Made by a program: the position numbers and the translations under genes
In this document: piece after piece, positions 1 through 8,730 of the stretch
How positions within the stretch are numbered: position 1 is the stretch's first letter
Layout of the letters: each line of letters begins with the position of its first letter
The notes under the pieces: model-generated
What the model was told of the DNA's origin: nothing
What the model saw: only the letters and a program-made list of their open reading frames with translations
Database searches by the model: none
From: Alkalihalobacterium elongatum
GTDB taxonomy: Bacteria; Bacillota; Bacilli; Bacillales; Bacillaceae_F
Direction of reading: 5' to 3'
DNA length: 64,000 nt
NCBI RefSeq assembly: GCF_019024285.1
Contig: NZ_WMKZ01000018.1
Location: forward strand, 21,216 to 85,215

Positions 1-241
1 GTGCATGCTCTGGCTTCGTTGTTAGTTGGTAAGCACCCGCTATTTCAATTAATTGCATTCCACGGTTCATGTCTTTTAGGTCAATTTCTAAATCGTTTAA
101 AGCATCTTTTACCGTTTCTCTTTCCACTTTTAAAATGTTAACTAATTGTTCTTCCGTAAGTCCGTCTTCACCAGCTACGAATAATAACCCTTCAATAATA
201 CCTTTTAACTCAGTTAAACCAATTGGATTAAATAGCGTCAA
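1..241 (-). CDS. scpB: ScpB, segregation and condensation protein B (partial, N-terminal 80 codons)
   Basis: The gene runs off the left edge, so only the N-terminal part is visible. ScpB is the winged-helix dimer that binds the kleisin ScpA in the SMC condensin complex. The visible protein contains LTELKGIIEGLLFVAGEDG followed by EEQLVNIL, which fits the first ScpB winged helix. I chose the TTG at 241-239 as start because an AGGAGG-rich site lies about 8 nt upstream and the codon overlaps the scpA stop as TTGA, a sign of translational coupling. Order scpA-scpB is the usual one in Bacillus. Confidence 0.88.
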   Translation of the reverse strand, partial: MTLFNPIGLTELKGIIEGLLFVAGEDGLTEEQLVNILKVERETVKDALNDLEIDLKDMNRGMQLIEIAGAYQLTTKPEHA

Positions 242-1005
242 TGAATAGACCCCTCCTCCTTGATGTAGATCATGATGTCAGAAAAATTTCTCTCCTGTTC
301 ACAAATAATGGATTTTTTCTTTATTAGTTCCAATAAGGCCAAAAAAGAAATAACTATATGGGACTTTTCGCGTACGGGAAACAATGAATAAAAATTTCTT
401 TTTCCTCCATTACGTATTAAATCCTCCATAATTTCTCCCATTCGTGACTGTATCGAATACTCTTGACTTTTAACAGTTTTTGCCACTGGGGCTTGTAATT
501 TTTTTCGTTTTAGCATGGATTGATAAGCATCTAACATATCATAAAGAGTAATACCTTTTAATGTTACTTCTTTTCTCTCTTCTTTTGGAAAATACCTTTC
601 GAGATTAACAGGAGGTTTGGTATGAATTAACGAGCGTTCAACTTGACGATCTTGAAGCTCATTTGCCGCCTCTTTAAACTTTCTATACTCAATTAAACGC
701 ATCATTAGTTCTTCACGTGGATCTTCTTCATCCAATTCAAAACTTTCATCAATATTCAATTCTTCTTGTTGTTTAGGAAGTAACATTTTACTTTTGATTG
801 CTAATAGCGTTGCTGCCATCACTAAGTATTCACTCGCTATATCTAGTTGTAATTCCTGCATTGTGCGAATATATTGCATATATTGATCCGTAATTTTAGC
901 TACAGGAATATCATATATATCTACTTCTGCCTGATTAATTAAATGTAATAGCAGATCTAGTGGACCTTCAAAAGTATCCAATTTAACACTATACTGACTG
1001 TTCAT
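238..1005 (-). CDS. scpA: ScpA, segregation and condensation protein A (kleisin)
   Basis: ScpA (255 aa) is the kleisin that bridges the two SMC heads and recruits ScpB during chromosome condensation and segregation. The N-terminal signature FEGPLDLLLHLI is near residues 12-23, and the C-terminal winged-helix stretch ends in HIVISFLALLELIKKK. An in-frame reading to 1080 exists, but the ATG at 1005 gives the family-length protein, has a GGTGAT site before it and starts with the typical MNSQYSVKLDTFEGP. It overlaps scpB by 4 nt. In Bacillus subtilis the same pair lies beside ypuF and ribT, as here. Confidence 0.95.
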   Translation of the reverse strand: MNSQYSVKLDTFEGPLDLLLHLINQAEVDIYDIPVAKITDQYMQYIRTMQELQLDIASEYLVMAATLLAIKSKMLLPKQQEELNIDESFELDEEDPREELMMRLIEYRKFKEAANELQDRQVERSLIHTKPPVNLERYFPKEERKEVTLKGITLYDMLDAYQSMLKRKKLQAPVAKTVKSQEYSIQSRMGEIMEDLIRNGGKRNFYSLFPVREKSHIVISFLALLELIKKKSIICEQERNFSDIMIYIKEEGSIH

Positions 1006-1145
1006 TTCATCACCAATTTCTATTAAACCCTTGCTAGACAGGATTATATCATACTTTTTAATGGATGGGCTTTTAAACACTATTTTCTTAATAAAAATAC
1101 ATATGATACACTTTAATTAACTTATTCTATGGAGGATTTTAAAAA

Positions 1146-1667
1146 ATGAAATACCCACAAGAATTTATTGATTATTTACTTTATTTTCATAGTTCACGTG
1201 ATTTTTTCGAATGTCATGAAGTATTAGAGGAATACTGGAAATCAGAAGAAGGGGGGAAAGAAAAGGTTTGGGTCGGGTTTATTCAAATTGCTGTTGGACT
1301 TTACCATTATCGTCGAAAGAACTACGAGGGTGCAAAAAAGATGATCTCAAGTGCACTAAGTATATTAGAAAGGGAAACAACCAAAATAGCTGAACTTGGA
1401 ATAAATAGTAAGCAATTATTACTGGACTTACCTCAGATCAAGGACAGTATAGAGAAAAAGCTCCCCTACAGTGATTATAACATCCCAATTGAAGACAAAA
1501 GCCTTCTTGAAGCTTGTACAGAACAATGCAAAAAAGAGAATCGAAGCTGGTGCAGCCCGAGTGATTTTAACAACACTTATCTCATTAATAAACATACACT
1601 GCGTAACAGGGACGACGTCATACATGAAAGAGCTAGACAAAAACAATTAAAGAATAGAAAAACATAA
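1146..1667 (+). CDS. DUF309 family protein (YpuF-like)
   Basis: A 173-aa protein with the DUF309 signature FFECHEVLEEYWK at residues 20-32, followed by a helical, TPR-like segment (VWVGFIQIAVGLYHYRRKNY). Family members are small helical proteins of unknown function; the conserved E/H residues have been taken as a possible metal or ligand site, but no reaction is established. The ATG follows TGGAGG with 10 nt spacing. It is divergent from scpA and convergent with ribT, which is the position of ypuF in Bacillus subtilis. The basic tail (residues about 140-173) is longer than the core domain. Confidence 0.85.
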   Translation: MKYPQEFIDYLLYFHSSRDFFECHEVLEEYWKSEEGGKEKVWVGFIQIAVGLYHYRRKNYEGAKKMISSALSILERETTKIAELGINSKQLLLDLPQIKDSIEKKLPYSDYNIPIEDKSLLEACTEQCKKENRSWCSPSDFNNTYLINKHTLRNRDDVIHERARQKQLKNRKT

Positions 1668-1674
1668 TTTAAAA

Positions 1675-1755
1675 AAGCAACTCTTGAGTGTTTTGGCCCT
1701 CGTTTTATAGGTTTTTACATACAAAAGTATATAACACCTTCGAGGTGCCTTACAC
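1675..1755. terminator. Weak hairpins between DUF309 gene and ribT
   Basis: Between the two converging genes are ACTCTTGAGT followed by GTTTT near 1680-1695 (possible plus-strand terminator) and CACCT-TCG-AGGTG at about 1736-1748 (possible minus-strand terminator for ribT). Both stems are short and the U-tracts are poor, so this is a tentative call. Confidence 0.3.
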
Positions 1756-1768
1756 TATGGGGCAACCT

Positions 1769-2116
1769 CTATACATCTAATAAACATGCAGAATAAAATT
1801 CTTTTGTATCTTTATTAGGTCTAAGTGTGCCAGTAATTCTCTCTTGTAACGCTTGAAGCATTTGTTTACCTATCCCCTCATCTCGAAAAGATGGGTTTAC
1901 ACAAACATGGCATAATTCAAAGTCTCCATCACTATCTTCAAAAATACCAATAACACCTACGATATCTTCTTCTTTCCATAAAAACAGTTGCCATCTTTCA
2001 TCGTGTTCATATTTTTCAATTGTTTCTTGTAAAGTCTTAATCTGTTTTTGTTGCGGCATATACGATAATAGCCCCATCGCAATCTTTCTATAAGTAGATT
2101 TATATTTTATTAACAT
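1769..2116 (-). CDS. ribT: RibT, GNAT-family acetyltransferase-like protein of the rib locus
   Basis: A 115-aa GNAT-fold protein. The acetyl-CoA binding loop is visible as HVCVNPSFRDEGIGKQML (R/Q-x-x-G-x-G/A type: RDEGIGKQ). The N-terminus (MLIKYKSTYRKIAMGLLSYMP) closely resembles RibT of Bacillus subtilis, which is the last gene of the riboflavin cluster there. Its substrate is not known. Here it is separated from ribH by 273 nt containing a good terminator, so it probably has its own promoter or receives only read-through. It is slightly shorter than the subtilis protein (about 124 aa). Confidence 0.85.
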   Translation of the reverse strand: MLIKYKSTYRKIAMGLLSYMPQQKQIKTLQETIEKYEHDERWQLFLWKEEDIVGVIGIFEDSDGDFELCHVCVNPSFRDEGIGKQMLQALQERITGTLRPNKDTKEFYSACLLDV

Positions 2117-2293
2117 ATTAATCCCTCTTTAATCATTTTAAGAACAGTGAGTGATGCATAAGCTTATCAAACTAAATTTTATCATATTCTTATGTGATAT
2201 TGTGTGTCGTTTCTGAAAAATTAAGATAAACGTTACTTATAAAATATGTCAAAACGATTAAAATGTGAATAGGTTAAAGGTAGTTTTTTGTCA

Positions 2294-2330
2294 AAAAAAG
2301 CATAAGCCAGTGAAGTCTGACCTATGCTTC
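2294..2330 (-). terminator. Rho-independent terminator of the rib operon
   Basis: On the minus strand AAGCATAGG pairs with a matching CTTATGCTT arm across a 15-nt loop and is followed by seven T residues. It lies about 60 nt after the ribH stop and isolates ribT from the four-gene operon. Confidence 0.75.
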
Positions 2331-2389
2331 TTATGTAAAAGTATGTGATGAAAGTTTTTTTATACTGATTGTTGGTCTAGTATGAAAGC

Positions 2390-2860
2390 CTATTGGTTAA
2401 AAGAACGACTTAGGTTAGCCATTTCTATAGCTGCCGCTGCCGCTTCCCAACCTTTATTTCCTGCTTTTGTCCCAGCTCTTTCAATAGCTTGTTCAATTGT
2501 ATCTGTAGTTAAAACTCCAAAGATAACTGGAATACCTGTTTGAAGTGAAAGACTCCCTACACCTTTTGCAGCTTCATTACAAACGAAATCAAAGTGAGGA
2601 GTGGCCCCACGAATAACCGTTCCAAGTGTAATTACTGCATCATAATTATTCGTTTCAGCCATCTTTTTGGCTGCTAACGGAATTTCAAATGCTCCAGGAA
2701 CCCAAGCAATGTCTACATCTTCTTCTGAAACACCATGACGTTTCAATGCATCTTGTGCCCCACCTAATAGCTTACTTGTAATAAATTCATTAAATCGACC
2801 GACAACTATTCCTACTTTTAATCCTGAACCTACTAAATTTCCTTCAAATACTTTACCCAT
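2390..2860 (-). CDS. ribH: RibH, 6,7-dimethyl-8-ribityllumazine synthase
   Basis: RibH (156 aa) condenses 5-amino-6-ribitylaminouracil with 3,4-dihydroxy-2-butanone 4-phosphate to give lumazine, the penultimate riboflavin step. Seen motifs are VGRFNEFI (residues 20-27), the [12 protein letters not shown] substrate loop and [17 protein letters not shown] with the catalytic His region. Full family length. The ATG follows AGGAGG closely. It is the last gene of the ribD-ribE-ribBA-ribH operon, in the standard Bacillus order; the enzyme normally forms icosahedral shells that enclose RibE. Confidence 0.97.
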   Translation of the reverse strand: MGKVFEGNLVGSGLKVGIVVGRFNEFITSKLLGGAQDALKRHGVSEEDVDIAWVPGAFEIPLAAKKMAETNNYDAVITLGTVIRGATPHFDFVCNEAAKGVGSLSLQTGIPVIFGVLTTDTIEQAIERAGTKAGNKGWEAAAAAIEMANLSRSFNQ

Positions 2861-2962
2861 GCTATTTCCTCCTTATGTATGAGAAGGGGTGTCTCCCCTT
2901 CTATTTCCATTTTAATGTTTTTAATGTGATCGAATTATAACCTTTTTCAATTAGAATTAGTC

Positions 2963-4156
2963 CTAGAAGTGGAGCATATGTCCTAATTTTTCATGCTTTG
3001 TTTTTAGATATCCCTCATTATTAACATTATGTGGTAATTGCAGTGGTGCTCTGTCTACAACTTCGAGACCATATCCAGCTAACCCCGTGATTTTCCTTGG
3101 ATTATTCGTTAATAGCCTCATTTTCGAAATCCCTAAATCCCTCAGGATTTGTGCACCAATACCGTATTCGCGAAGATCAGGAGCAAAGCCTAGCTTTAAA
3201 TTTGCCTCAACAGTATCATAGCCCTCTTCTTGCAACTTATAAGCCTTCAGCTTATTTATAAGTCCTATTCCACGACCTTCTTGACGCATATATAGAAGAA
3301 CCCCTCTTCCTTCTTGCTCAATTTGTGCAAGGGCAGCGTGAAGCTGTGGACCACAATCACAACGATGTGAACCAAATACATCACCAGTTAAACATTCAGA
3401 GTGAACTCGTACAAGCGTTGGAACATCTGGAGACAGTTCACCTTTAACTAAAGCAATATTCTCCTTACCATCTAACACATTCGTATATCCAATTGCTTTA
3501 AAGTCACCAAATTCTGTCGGTAAATTAATCTCAACTTCTCTTTCCACTAACTTATCTTTACGATGTCGGTATTCGATTAAATCTTTAATAGTGATCATCT
3601 TAAGATCATGTTCATCAGCGATCTTTCGCAAATCTGGGACACGAGCCATCGTTCCATCATCTTTAATTATTTCGCAAATCACACCAGCAGGCTTTGATCC
3701 TGATAGCCTAGCTAAATCAACAGCTGCTTCAGTATGCCCAGCACGTCTTAATACTCCACCATCTTTCGCTACTAACGGAAAGATATGTCCTGGTCTTTTG
3801 AAGTGATGTTTCTTAGTATTTTCGTCAATTAACGCTTGTACTGTTACTGATCTCTCATGAGCACTTATCCCAGTTGTTGTTGTATGATGATCAATACTTA
3901 CAGTAAAAGCGGTGCCGTGCGGGTCTGTATTATGGTCAACCATCGGGAACAAATCCAACTGTTTTGCCCGTTCCTCCGTTATGGGAGCACAAACTAAACC
4001 TCTTCCATACTTAATCATAAAGTTAATAACTTCTGGTGTCGTTTTTTCTGCTAGTGAAACAAAGTCACCTTCATTTTCTCTATCTTCATCGTCACATACG
4101 ATGACAACACGACCTTGCATTAATTCGTAAATGGCTTCTTCAATAGGATCAAACAT
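2963..4156 (-). CDS. ribBA: RibBA, bifunctional DHBP synthase / GTP cyclohydrolase II
   Basis: A 397-aa fusion that feeds both branches of riboflavin synthesis. The N-terminal DHBP synthase half (about residues 1-200) shows the acidic loop [11 protein letters not shown] and [15 protein letters not shown], and makes 3,4-dihydroxy-2-butanone 4-phosphate from ribulose 5-phosphate. The C-terminal GTP cyclohydrolase II half shows the zinc site in [18 protein letters not shown] and RQEGRGIGL. In Bacillus subtilis the gene is called ribA. Neighbours ribE (15 nt away) and ribH place it inside one operon under the FMN riboswitch. Confidence 0.97.
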   Translation of the reverse strand: MFDPIEEAIYELMQGRVVIVCDDEDRENEGDFVSLAEKTTPEVINFMIKYGRGLVCAPITEERAKQLDLFPMVDHNTDPHGTAFTVSIDHHTTTTGISAHERSVTVQALIDENTKKHHFKRPGHIFPLVAKDGGVLRRAGHTEAAVDLARLSGSKPAGVICEIIKDDGTMARVPDLRKIADEHDLKMITIKDLIEYRHRKDKLVEREVEINLPTEFGDFKAIGYTNVLDGKENIALVKGELSPDVPTLVRVHSECLTGDVFGSHRCDCGPQLHAALAQIEQEGRGVLLYMRQEGRGIGLINKLKAYKLQEEGYDTVEANLKLGFAPDLREYGIGAQILRDLGISKMRLLTNNPRKITGLAGYGLEVVDRAPLQLPHNVNNEGYLKTKHEKLGHMLHF

Positions 4157-4171
4157 TATATTCCCCCCTTA

Positions 4172-4825
4172 TTATTTATACCCATGCTCTTCTAAAAAGC
4201 TCTCTGTTAGAGAACTTTTCGTTCCCTGCTGTGTTGCTCTTTCAGTTATAAACTGTTCAATATATTTTCCGACAATATCACACTCGATATTAACAATATC
4301 CCCTGGATGCTTTGCACCTATGACGGTTTCACTTAAAGTGTGCGGAATAATTGAAACCGTGAAGGATGTTTCATCTACTCCAAATACCGTCAAACTTGTA
4401 CCATCCACAGCAATTGAGCCTTTAAATAAAACATATCTTCTCAAATCGGGTGAAATCTCTATTTGAAAATAAACTGCATTGTCAACAGCTTCTCGCTTTT
4501 TAATTTTTCCAATACCATCTACATGCCCTGATACAAAATGTCCACCGAATCGGCCATTTGCAGCCATTGCTCTCTCTAGGTTCACCTTAGAACCGCGTTG
4601 TAGAGTCTTTAAACTTGTGCTTCTAACAGTTTCTGGCATGAGGTCAACTGTAAATTTATGATTATCAAAAGATGTAACCGTTAAACAAACACCGTTCACA
4701 GCTATGCTATCACCTAGATGGACATCTTTTAGGATTTCATTTGCTTGGATCGTCATCACGATAGCTTCATTATTTTGACGGATATTTTCAATAGTACCTA
4801 ATTCCTCAATAATCCCTGTAAACAT
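4172..4825 (-). CDS. ribE: RibE, riboflavin synthase alpha chain
   Basis: A 217-aa protein with two tandem lumazine-binding barrels. Repeat 1 begins MFTGIIEELG and contains SIAVNGVCLTV; repeat 2 contains SIAVDGTSLTV, the sister motif. It dismutates two lumazine molecules to riboflavin plus the pyrimidine precursor. Length is normal for the family (about 215 aa). It starts 1 nt after ribD ends, so the two are likely translationally coupled. Confidence 0.96.
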   Translation of the reverse strand: MFTGIIEELGTIENIRQNNEAIVMTIQANEILKDVHLGDSIAVNGVCLTVTSFDNHKFTVDLMPETVRSTSLKTLQRGSKVNLERAMAANGRFGGHFVSGHVDGIGKIKKREAVDNAVYFQIEISPDLRRYVLFKGSIAVDGTSLTVFGVDETSFTVSIIPHTLSETVIGAKHPGDIVNIECDIVGKYIEQFITERATQQGTKSSLTESFLEEHGYK

Positions 4826-4826
4826 A

Positions 4827-5915
4827 CTAATTTGCCCCCTTTGGTTTTGAAATAATTTTTATATCAGGGCCTATTTGTTGAACCTTTATAAGCTCAAGTT
4901 CTAACACTTCAGACATCATTTGGAAACCTTCACCACCAAATGAGCTTGGCGCTAGCTTCCCACCAATTATTTTAGGTGCAATATACGTTATGACTTGATT
5001 GACTGCTCGCTCTTTTAAAAAGCTGGCATTTACAGTAGCACCACCTTCTACAAAAAGAGAAGTCACACCATTTTCCCCTAATAAGTTAAGAAGTTTATCA
5101 ATTATAATGCTTTCTCCTACTGTGAGTACACGCACTCCTAATTGCTCTAGTTGTTCTTTCTTTATATTGTCGGCATGATATGTTGTAATAATCCACGTTG
5201 TTGCTTTAGTATCTGTAACAACCGTCGCATCTAATGGGGTCCGTAATTTTGAGTCCAAAATAACCCGAATTGGATTTTTGCCTCCGTTTGGGATCCTAGT
5301 TGTTAAACTTGGGTTATCTGCTATTACGGTTCCAACACCGACTAAAATTGCGTCGTGTGTATGTCTTAAATAATGAACATCTTCTCTAGCCTCACTACTT
5401 GTAATCCATTTACTGTCCCCTGTAACAGTTGCAATTTTACCATCAAGACTTACAGCAGTCTTTAGTGTTACAAAAGGCTTATTTGTTTTTATAAAGTGAT
5501 AAAATACTTCATTCAATTCATCGGCTTCTTTTTTCAATAACCCGACTTCAACCTCTATACCAGCATTCCTTAACTTCTCTATTCCTTTTCCACTAACCTT
5601 AGGGTTAGGATCAGTTGTTGCAATAACCACTCGTTTTATGCGGGATTGAATAATTAAATCAGCACAAGGAGGTGTTCTCCCATAATGACTACAAGGCTCT
5701 AGCGTGACATAAATTGTAGCGCCTTCCACTTTAGTACCCACCATTTGAATAGCATGTACTTCTGCGTGAGCTTCACCTGCTTTTAAGTGGGCTCCCATTC
5801 CTACGACTTGTCCCTCTTTAACAACCACAGCTCCGACAAGTGGATTAGGCGTCGTTTGCCCTTGTGCAGAACGAGCGATTTGTATTGCAAGCTCCATATA
5901 TTGTCGGTCATTCAT
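4827..5915 (-). CDS. ribD: RibD, bifunctional pyrimidine deaminase / reductase
   Basis: RibD (362 aa) performs the second and third steps of the GTP branch. The N-terminal cytidine-deaminase-like domain carries the zinc motifs HAEVHAI and PCSHYGRTPPC; the C-terminal reductase domain begins near TLKTAVSLDGKIAT and carries the NADPH-binding GGATVNASFL region. The ATG at 5915 is preceded by an AGGCTAGGA-type site. It is the first gene of the operon, about 300 nt downstream of the FMN aptamer and its leader terminator. Confidence 0.97.
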   Translation of the reverse strand: MNDRQYMELAIQIARSAQGQTTPNPLVGAVVVKEGQVVGMGAHLKAGEAHAEVHAIQMVGTKVEGATIYVTLEPCSHYGRTPPCADLIIQSRIKRVVIATTDPNPKVSGKGIEKLRNAGIEVEVGLLKKEADELNEVFYHFIKTNKPFVTLKTAVSLDGKIATVTGDSKWITSSEAREDVHYLRHTHDAILVGVGTVIADNPSLTTRIPNGGKNPIRVILDSKLRTPLDATVVTDTKATTWIITTYHADNIKKEQLEQLGVRVLTVGESIIIDKLLNLLGENGVTSLFVEGGATVNASFLKERAVNQVITYIAPKIIGGKLAPSSFGGEGFQMMSEVLELELIKVQQIGPDIKIISKPKGAN

Positions 5916-5999
5916 TGTCCTAGCCTCTTTCTATCATGTAATAAAACTTGCGAAAGCGTACCTTCGGCAGAGCTAGACAGCTGCTAAAAAACTTACTAA

Positions 6000-6080
6000 C
6001 AAAAAAGAGGCGCCCAAAGATCAATTAACCAATATCACCACACAGGAAATATCGTACACTTGATTTGGGACAGCCTCTTT
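6000..6080 (-). terminator. Leader terminator of the FMN riboswitch
   Basis: On the minus strand GAGGCTGTCCCAAA pairs with TTTGGGCGCCTC around a long internal segment and is followed by TTTTTT. It lies between the aptamer and ribD, the place expected for FMN-dependent transcription attenuation. Confidence 0.7.
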
Positions 6081-6206
6081 ATATTAAGAATTCGAAAGAA
6101 AAGACATCACTAAATAAACGTTCGTATGGTGTACAAAAAACACATTTTTTAGATGGATATGCTAAATAAGACAGATTCCACCTCTGTACACATTCGAGCT
6201 CTTCTC

Positions 6207-6352
6207 TTCCTTCTCCCATCCAGACTATCACTGTCGGCCCTGGAGTTTCACCAGATCCACCGTTATGAATAATCATCATAACGGGTCACGGACTAAGAAA
6301 CTAATCGTTTCATCACCGCCGGTAGGGAATTCCACCCTGCCCCGAAGGAATA
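6207..6352 (-). promoter_or_regulatory. FMN riboswitch (RFN element)
   Basis: Read on the minus strand, the element starts with TTCGGGGCAGGGTGGAATTC, continues with CTACCGGCGGT, a variable arm, AGTCCGTGACCC, GTGGATCTGGTGAAACTCC, GGGCCGACAGTGATAGTC and closes with TGGATGGGAGAAGGAA. These are the conserved blocks of the FMN aptamer in order. It precedes ribD, and excess FMN should favour the downstream terminator, switching off the operon. Confidence 0.96.
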
Positions 6353-6377
6353 ATATGAAAACCTATTCATTTCTTAA

Positions 6378-6407
6378 ATTGTATCCTTAATTAACAAGTT
6401 TCGTCAA
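6378..6407 (-). promoter_or_regulatory. Sigma-A promoter of the rib operon
   Basis: Minus strand: TTGACG, an 18-nt spacer, then TACAAT. The predicted start is about 20 nt upstream of the FMN aptamer, so the riboswitch lies at the very 5' end of the transcript. Confidence 0.7.
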
Positions 6408-6590
6408 CTAAAAGATATTCATAAAGAAGGAAGCCTTTCCTACAGCTATCAAGATGAATATCGTCATAAGGTCTTTTTTTACATAGCTGTTTTTGTAAGC
6501 ATTGTTGCTTTTGTATCTTTTTTTGCAGAACATGAAGAGCCAAGTAATTGCATGGCTATTGGTTCTGATCGCAAAGAACAACCTCCTTGA
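6378..6590 (+). other. Open frame without start codon; possible small membrane protein or remnant
   Basis: A 70-codon open frame that ends in TGA at 6588-6590 and has no ATG, GTG or TTG in its first 55 codons. The later part reads KEGSLSYSYQDEYRHK, then a hydrophobic helix (VFFYIAVFVSIVAFVSFF), then AEHEEPSNCMAIGSDRKEQ, which looks protein-like. Its first codons overlap the rib promoter on the other strand, so the true start, if any, is further in. I see no recognisable family. It may be a decayed gene or chance; reported because the hydrophobic segment flanked by charged residues is not typical of non-coding DNA. Confidence 0.25.
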
Positions 6591-6612
6591 GAATTAGAGC
6601 CTTTTACAAAAA

Positions 6613-6652
6613 TACAAAAAAATAGAGGTTGACTCATATTAAGTCAACCTCC
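6613..6652 (-). terminator. Terminator of ppiB
   Basis: Minus strand GAGGTTGACT and AGTCAACCTC form a perfect 10-bp stem with a 7-nt loop, followed by a T-rich tract. It begins a few bases after the ppiB stop. Confidence 0.85.
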
Positions 6653-6658
6653 TTACTA

Positions 6659-7093
6659 TTATTCTTCCCAAACTTTTACTTCAGACATTACGTCACCTTG
6701 ATGAATACGTAAAACTGTGTCCATTCCTTCTACTACCTGACCGAATACAGTATGAACACCATCTAAGTGAGGTTGTGGTTCGTGGACGATGAAGAACTGG
6801 CTGCTTCCAGTATCTTTACCTGCATGTGCCATTGATAAAGTACCTGCCACATGCTTATGCGGATTACCTTCAGTTTCGCACTTAATTGTTTTACCACTCC
6901 CACCAGTACCATTACCAATTGGGCAACCACCTTGAGCTACAAACCCAGGTATGACACGGTGGAATGTTAAACCATTATAGAACCCTTTGTTTGCTAACTC
7001 TTCAAAGTTCGCTACAGTGTTTGGTGCTGCCTCAGAGAATAATTCAAAAACGATTTGTTCCCCATTTTCAAATTTAAAACTACCTTTTTTCAT
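6659..7093 (-). CDS. ppiB: PpiB, cyclophilin-type peptidyl-prolyl cis-trans isomerase
   Basis: A 144-aa cytoplasmic cyclophilin, the family length for Bacillus PpiB, with no signal peptide. Catalytic-core motifs are [34 protein letters not shown] and [12 protein letters not shown]. It accelerates proline isomerisation during folding. The ATG has AGGAGG upstream. In Bacillus subtilis ppiB also lies between the rib operon and lysA. It has its own terminator and stands alone here. Confidence 0.96.
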   Translation of the reverse strand: MKKGSFKFENGEQIVFELFSEAAPNTVANFEELANKGFYNGLTFHRVIPGFVAQGGCPIGNGTGGSGKTIKCETEGNPHKHVAGTLSMAHAGKDTGSSQFFIVHEPQPHLDGVHTVFGQVVEGMDTVLRIHQGDVMSEVKVWEE

Positions 7094-7186
7094 TATGTAT
7101 AGCCTCCTAAAGGTTTATTTCACATTCGCTTCATTTTACTATAAAAATAACTCAATGTGAAATTTTCAACCACTAGAAAATTTTTT

Positions 7187-7771
7187 TTAGGCGACGCGCT
7201 GATTTTGAAGATACCTTGAACCTTTTATTACTTGATACAATCGAGGTGAGATCAGAGCTGCGACAGTTACTACCAAAATATCTAGAGGTAAATAAAGTAT
7301 CATCCATGACCAAGCAATAAGATAACTAAACCCTTCTGGAGTCTCTAACCAAAAACGTAATGCAGCATACAACCAATGGGTTCCTATTAAGTAATTTAGT
7401 ATTAAACCAATGAATGAAGCCATGAAAAATGCAGTGAGCTTCGGTTTAGTTTTTGCTTCAACCAGTTTACCTGCAACATAGGCCACAAAAATGAAGGAAA
7501 CAACAAATCCAAAGGTTGGCCCTAAAAGAGTTGCAAATCCTCCTTTAAATTGAGCAAATACGGGTACCCCAATTAATCCGATTACCATGTAGGCAGTCAT
7601 AGAGATTGCCCCAAGCCGACTCCCTAATAACGTTCCCGCTAATATAGCAAATAATAGCTGTAAAGTAATCGGTACACCACCTATTGTTAAATAAGGTGCA
7701 ATATTAGCGCCGATTGCCATTAATGCCACAAATAATCCAGACACTGATATTTCAAACGGTTTTAATTTCAT
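7187..7771 (-). CDS. bioY: BioY, biotin ECF transporter S component
   Basis: A 194-aa integral membrane protein with about six hydrophobic helices. BioY binds biotin in the membrane and works alone or with the shared EcfAAT module. Typical features are the early AIGANIAPYLTIGGVPITLQ region and GSRLGAISMTAYMVIGLIGVPVFA. The ATG at 7771 is preferred over an in-frame GTG 12 nt earlier because that GTG lies within the AAAGGTGG ribosome-binding site. It is divergent from bioDA, with a BirA-like operator directly upstream. Confidence 0.93.
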   Translation of the reverse strand: MKLKPFEISVSGLFVALMAIGANIAPYLTIGGVPITLQLLFAILAGTLLGSRLGAISMTAYMVIGLIGVPVFAQFKGGFATLLGPTFGFVVSFIFVAYVAGKLVEAKTKPKLTAFFMASFIGLILNYLIGTHWLYAALRFWLETPEGFSYLIAWSWMILYLPLDILVVTVAALISPRLYQVIKGSRYLQNQRVA

Positions 7772-7827
7772 TCCACTTTCCACCTTTACCTACCATTTTA
7801 TAGTAATAGTAGTCTATTAAAATAAAC

Positions 7828-7860
7828 ATTGTCAACTTAAACTTATTAAAGGTTTACAAT
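7828..7860 (-). promoter_or_regulatory. BirA operator upstream of bioY
   Basis: ATTGTCAAC and GTTTACAAT flank a 15-nt spacer, a near-perfect inverted repeat matching the Firmicute BirA operator (TTGTTAAC-N15-GTTAACAA). It lies about 55 nt before the bioY start, so biotin-loaded BirA should repress uptake. Confidence 0.8.
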
Positions 7861-7933
7861 ATTACCTATTCGAGAGAACCCTACTAGTAAATTAAATATT
7901 ATTTATAGTTAATTGTTGAAATTTTACAATTTT

Positions 7934-7967
7934 AATGTTAACCTTTCTATTAAATTTAGTTTACTAA
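7934..7967 (+). promoter_or_regulatory. Second BirA-like operator upstream of bioD
   Basis: AATGTTAAC-CTTT and GTTTACTAA flank a 16-nt spacer. The left half and the CTTT that follows match the known operator; the right half is degenerate and the spacing is 1 nt longer. It sits 20-50 nt before the bioD start. Confidence 0.55.
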
Positions 7968-7986
7968 ACTTAGGAAGGGTGAATTT

Positions 7987-8730
7987 ATGGCTGGTTTTTT
8001 TATAACAGGAACTGATACCGATGTTGGCAAAACAATTGTTACTAGTTTACTTTCATCTGCTTTAAATGCAAAAGGCACAAATACAATTCCTTATAAGCCT
8101 GTACAAAGTGGTGCAGAATATAGGGAAAAGCAGCTTTTTGCACCTGATGTTGATATGTATGAAAAGGTGAACAGAAAAACATTTCCCCATAGCTACACTT
8201 ATTTACTTAAAGCCCCTGTGTCTCCCCATCTAGCTGCACGTTGGGACGAGGTCACAATTGAAAAAGACCGTATTTATAAAGATTTTCGTAATATTACTAA
8301 TTCATGCGATTGCATACTCGTAGAGGGTGCGGGCGGTGTTGCTGTACCTATAATCAATGAAACATACTGTGTTTCGGATTTAATGAAAGAGCTAAAACTT
8401 CCAGTAATCATTGTTGCACGAGCTGGTTTAGGAACGATCAACCATACAACATTAACGGTGCAATACATACGACAACTAGGACTACCCATTACAGGAATTG
8501 TTATGAGTGGGTTTATAGAAAGTGAAACTGTAGCACAACAAGAAAACATTGATATGATTGAAAAAATGACTGATGTACCCGTTATAGGAAAACTTCCGTA
8601 TGTTGAAAACTTAGAACAACGACTAGATGAAAAAGACATCTGTACACATTTAATCGAAAAGATAAACATTGATTATATTATTGAAAGGTGGAAGGAACAA
8701 GCTTATGAACGAAGCAAACAATATGATTGA
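7987..8730 (+). CDS. bioD: BioD, ATP-dependent dethiobiotin synthetase
   Basis: A 247-aa P-loop enzyme that closes the ureido ring of 7,8-diaminopelargonate to form dethiobiotin, using CO2 and ATP. The modified Walker [14 protein letters not shown] is at residues 8-20; KPVQSGAEY and [11 protein letters not shown] are also characteristic. The ATG follows AGGAAGGGTG. Its last 26 nt overlap bioA, so the two are expressed together. bioF, bioB and pimelate-forming genes are not in the window. Confidence 0.95.
   Translation: MAGFFITGTDTDVGKTIVTSLLSSALNAKGTNTIPYKPVQSGAEYREKQLFAPDVDMYEKVNRKTFPHSYTYLLKAPVSPHLAARWDEVTIEKDRIYKDFRNITNSCDCILVEGAGGVAVPIINETYCVSDLMKELKLPVIIVARAGLGTINHTTLTVQYIRQLGLPITGIVMSGFIESETVAQQENIDMIEKMTDVPVIGKLPYVENLEQRLDEKDICTHLIEKINIDYIIERWKEQAYERSKQYD

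Noticed and set aside
4131..4466. Plus-strand open frame of 111 codons
   Set aside because: It is the antisense of ribE; no ribosome-binding site and no family.
6079..6279. Open frame of 66 codons on the minus strand
   Set aside because: It lies entirely on the FMN riboswitch and its leader; the sequence is explained by the conserved RNA.
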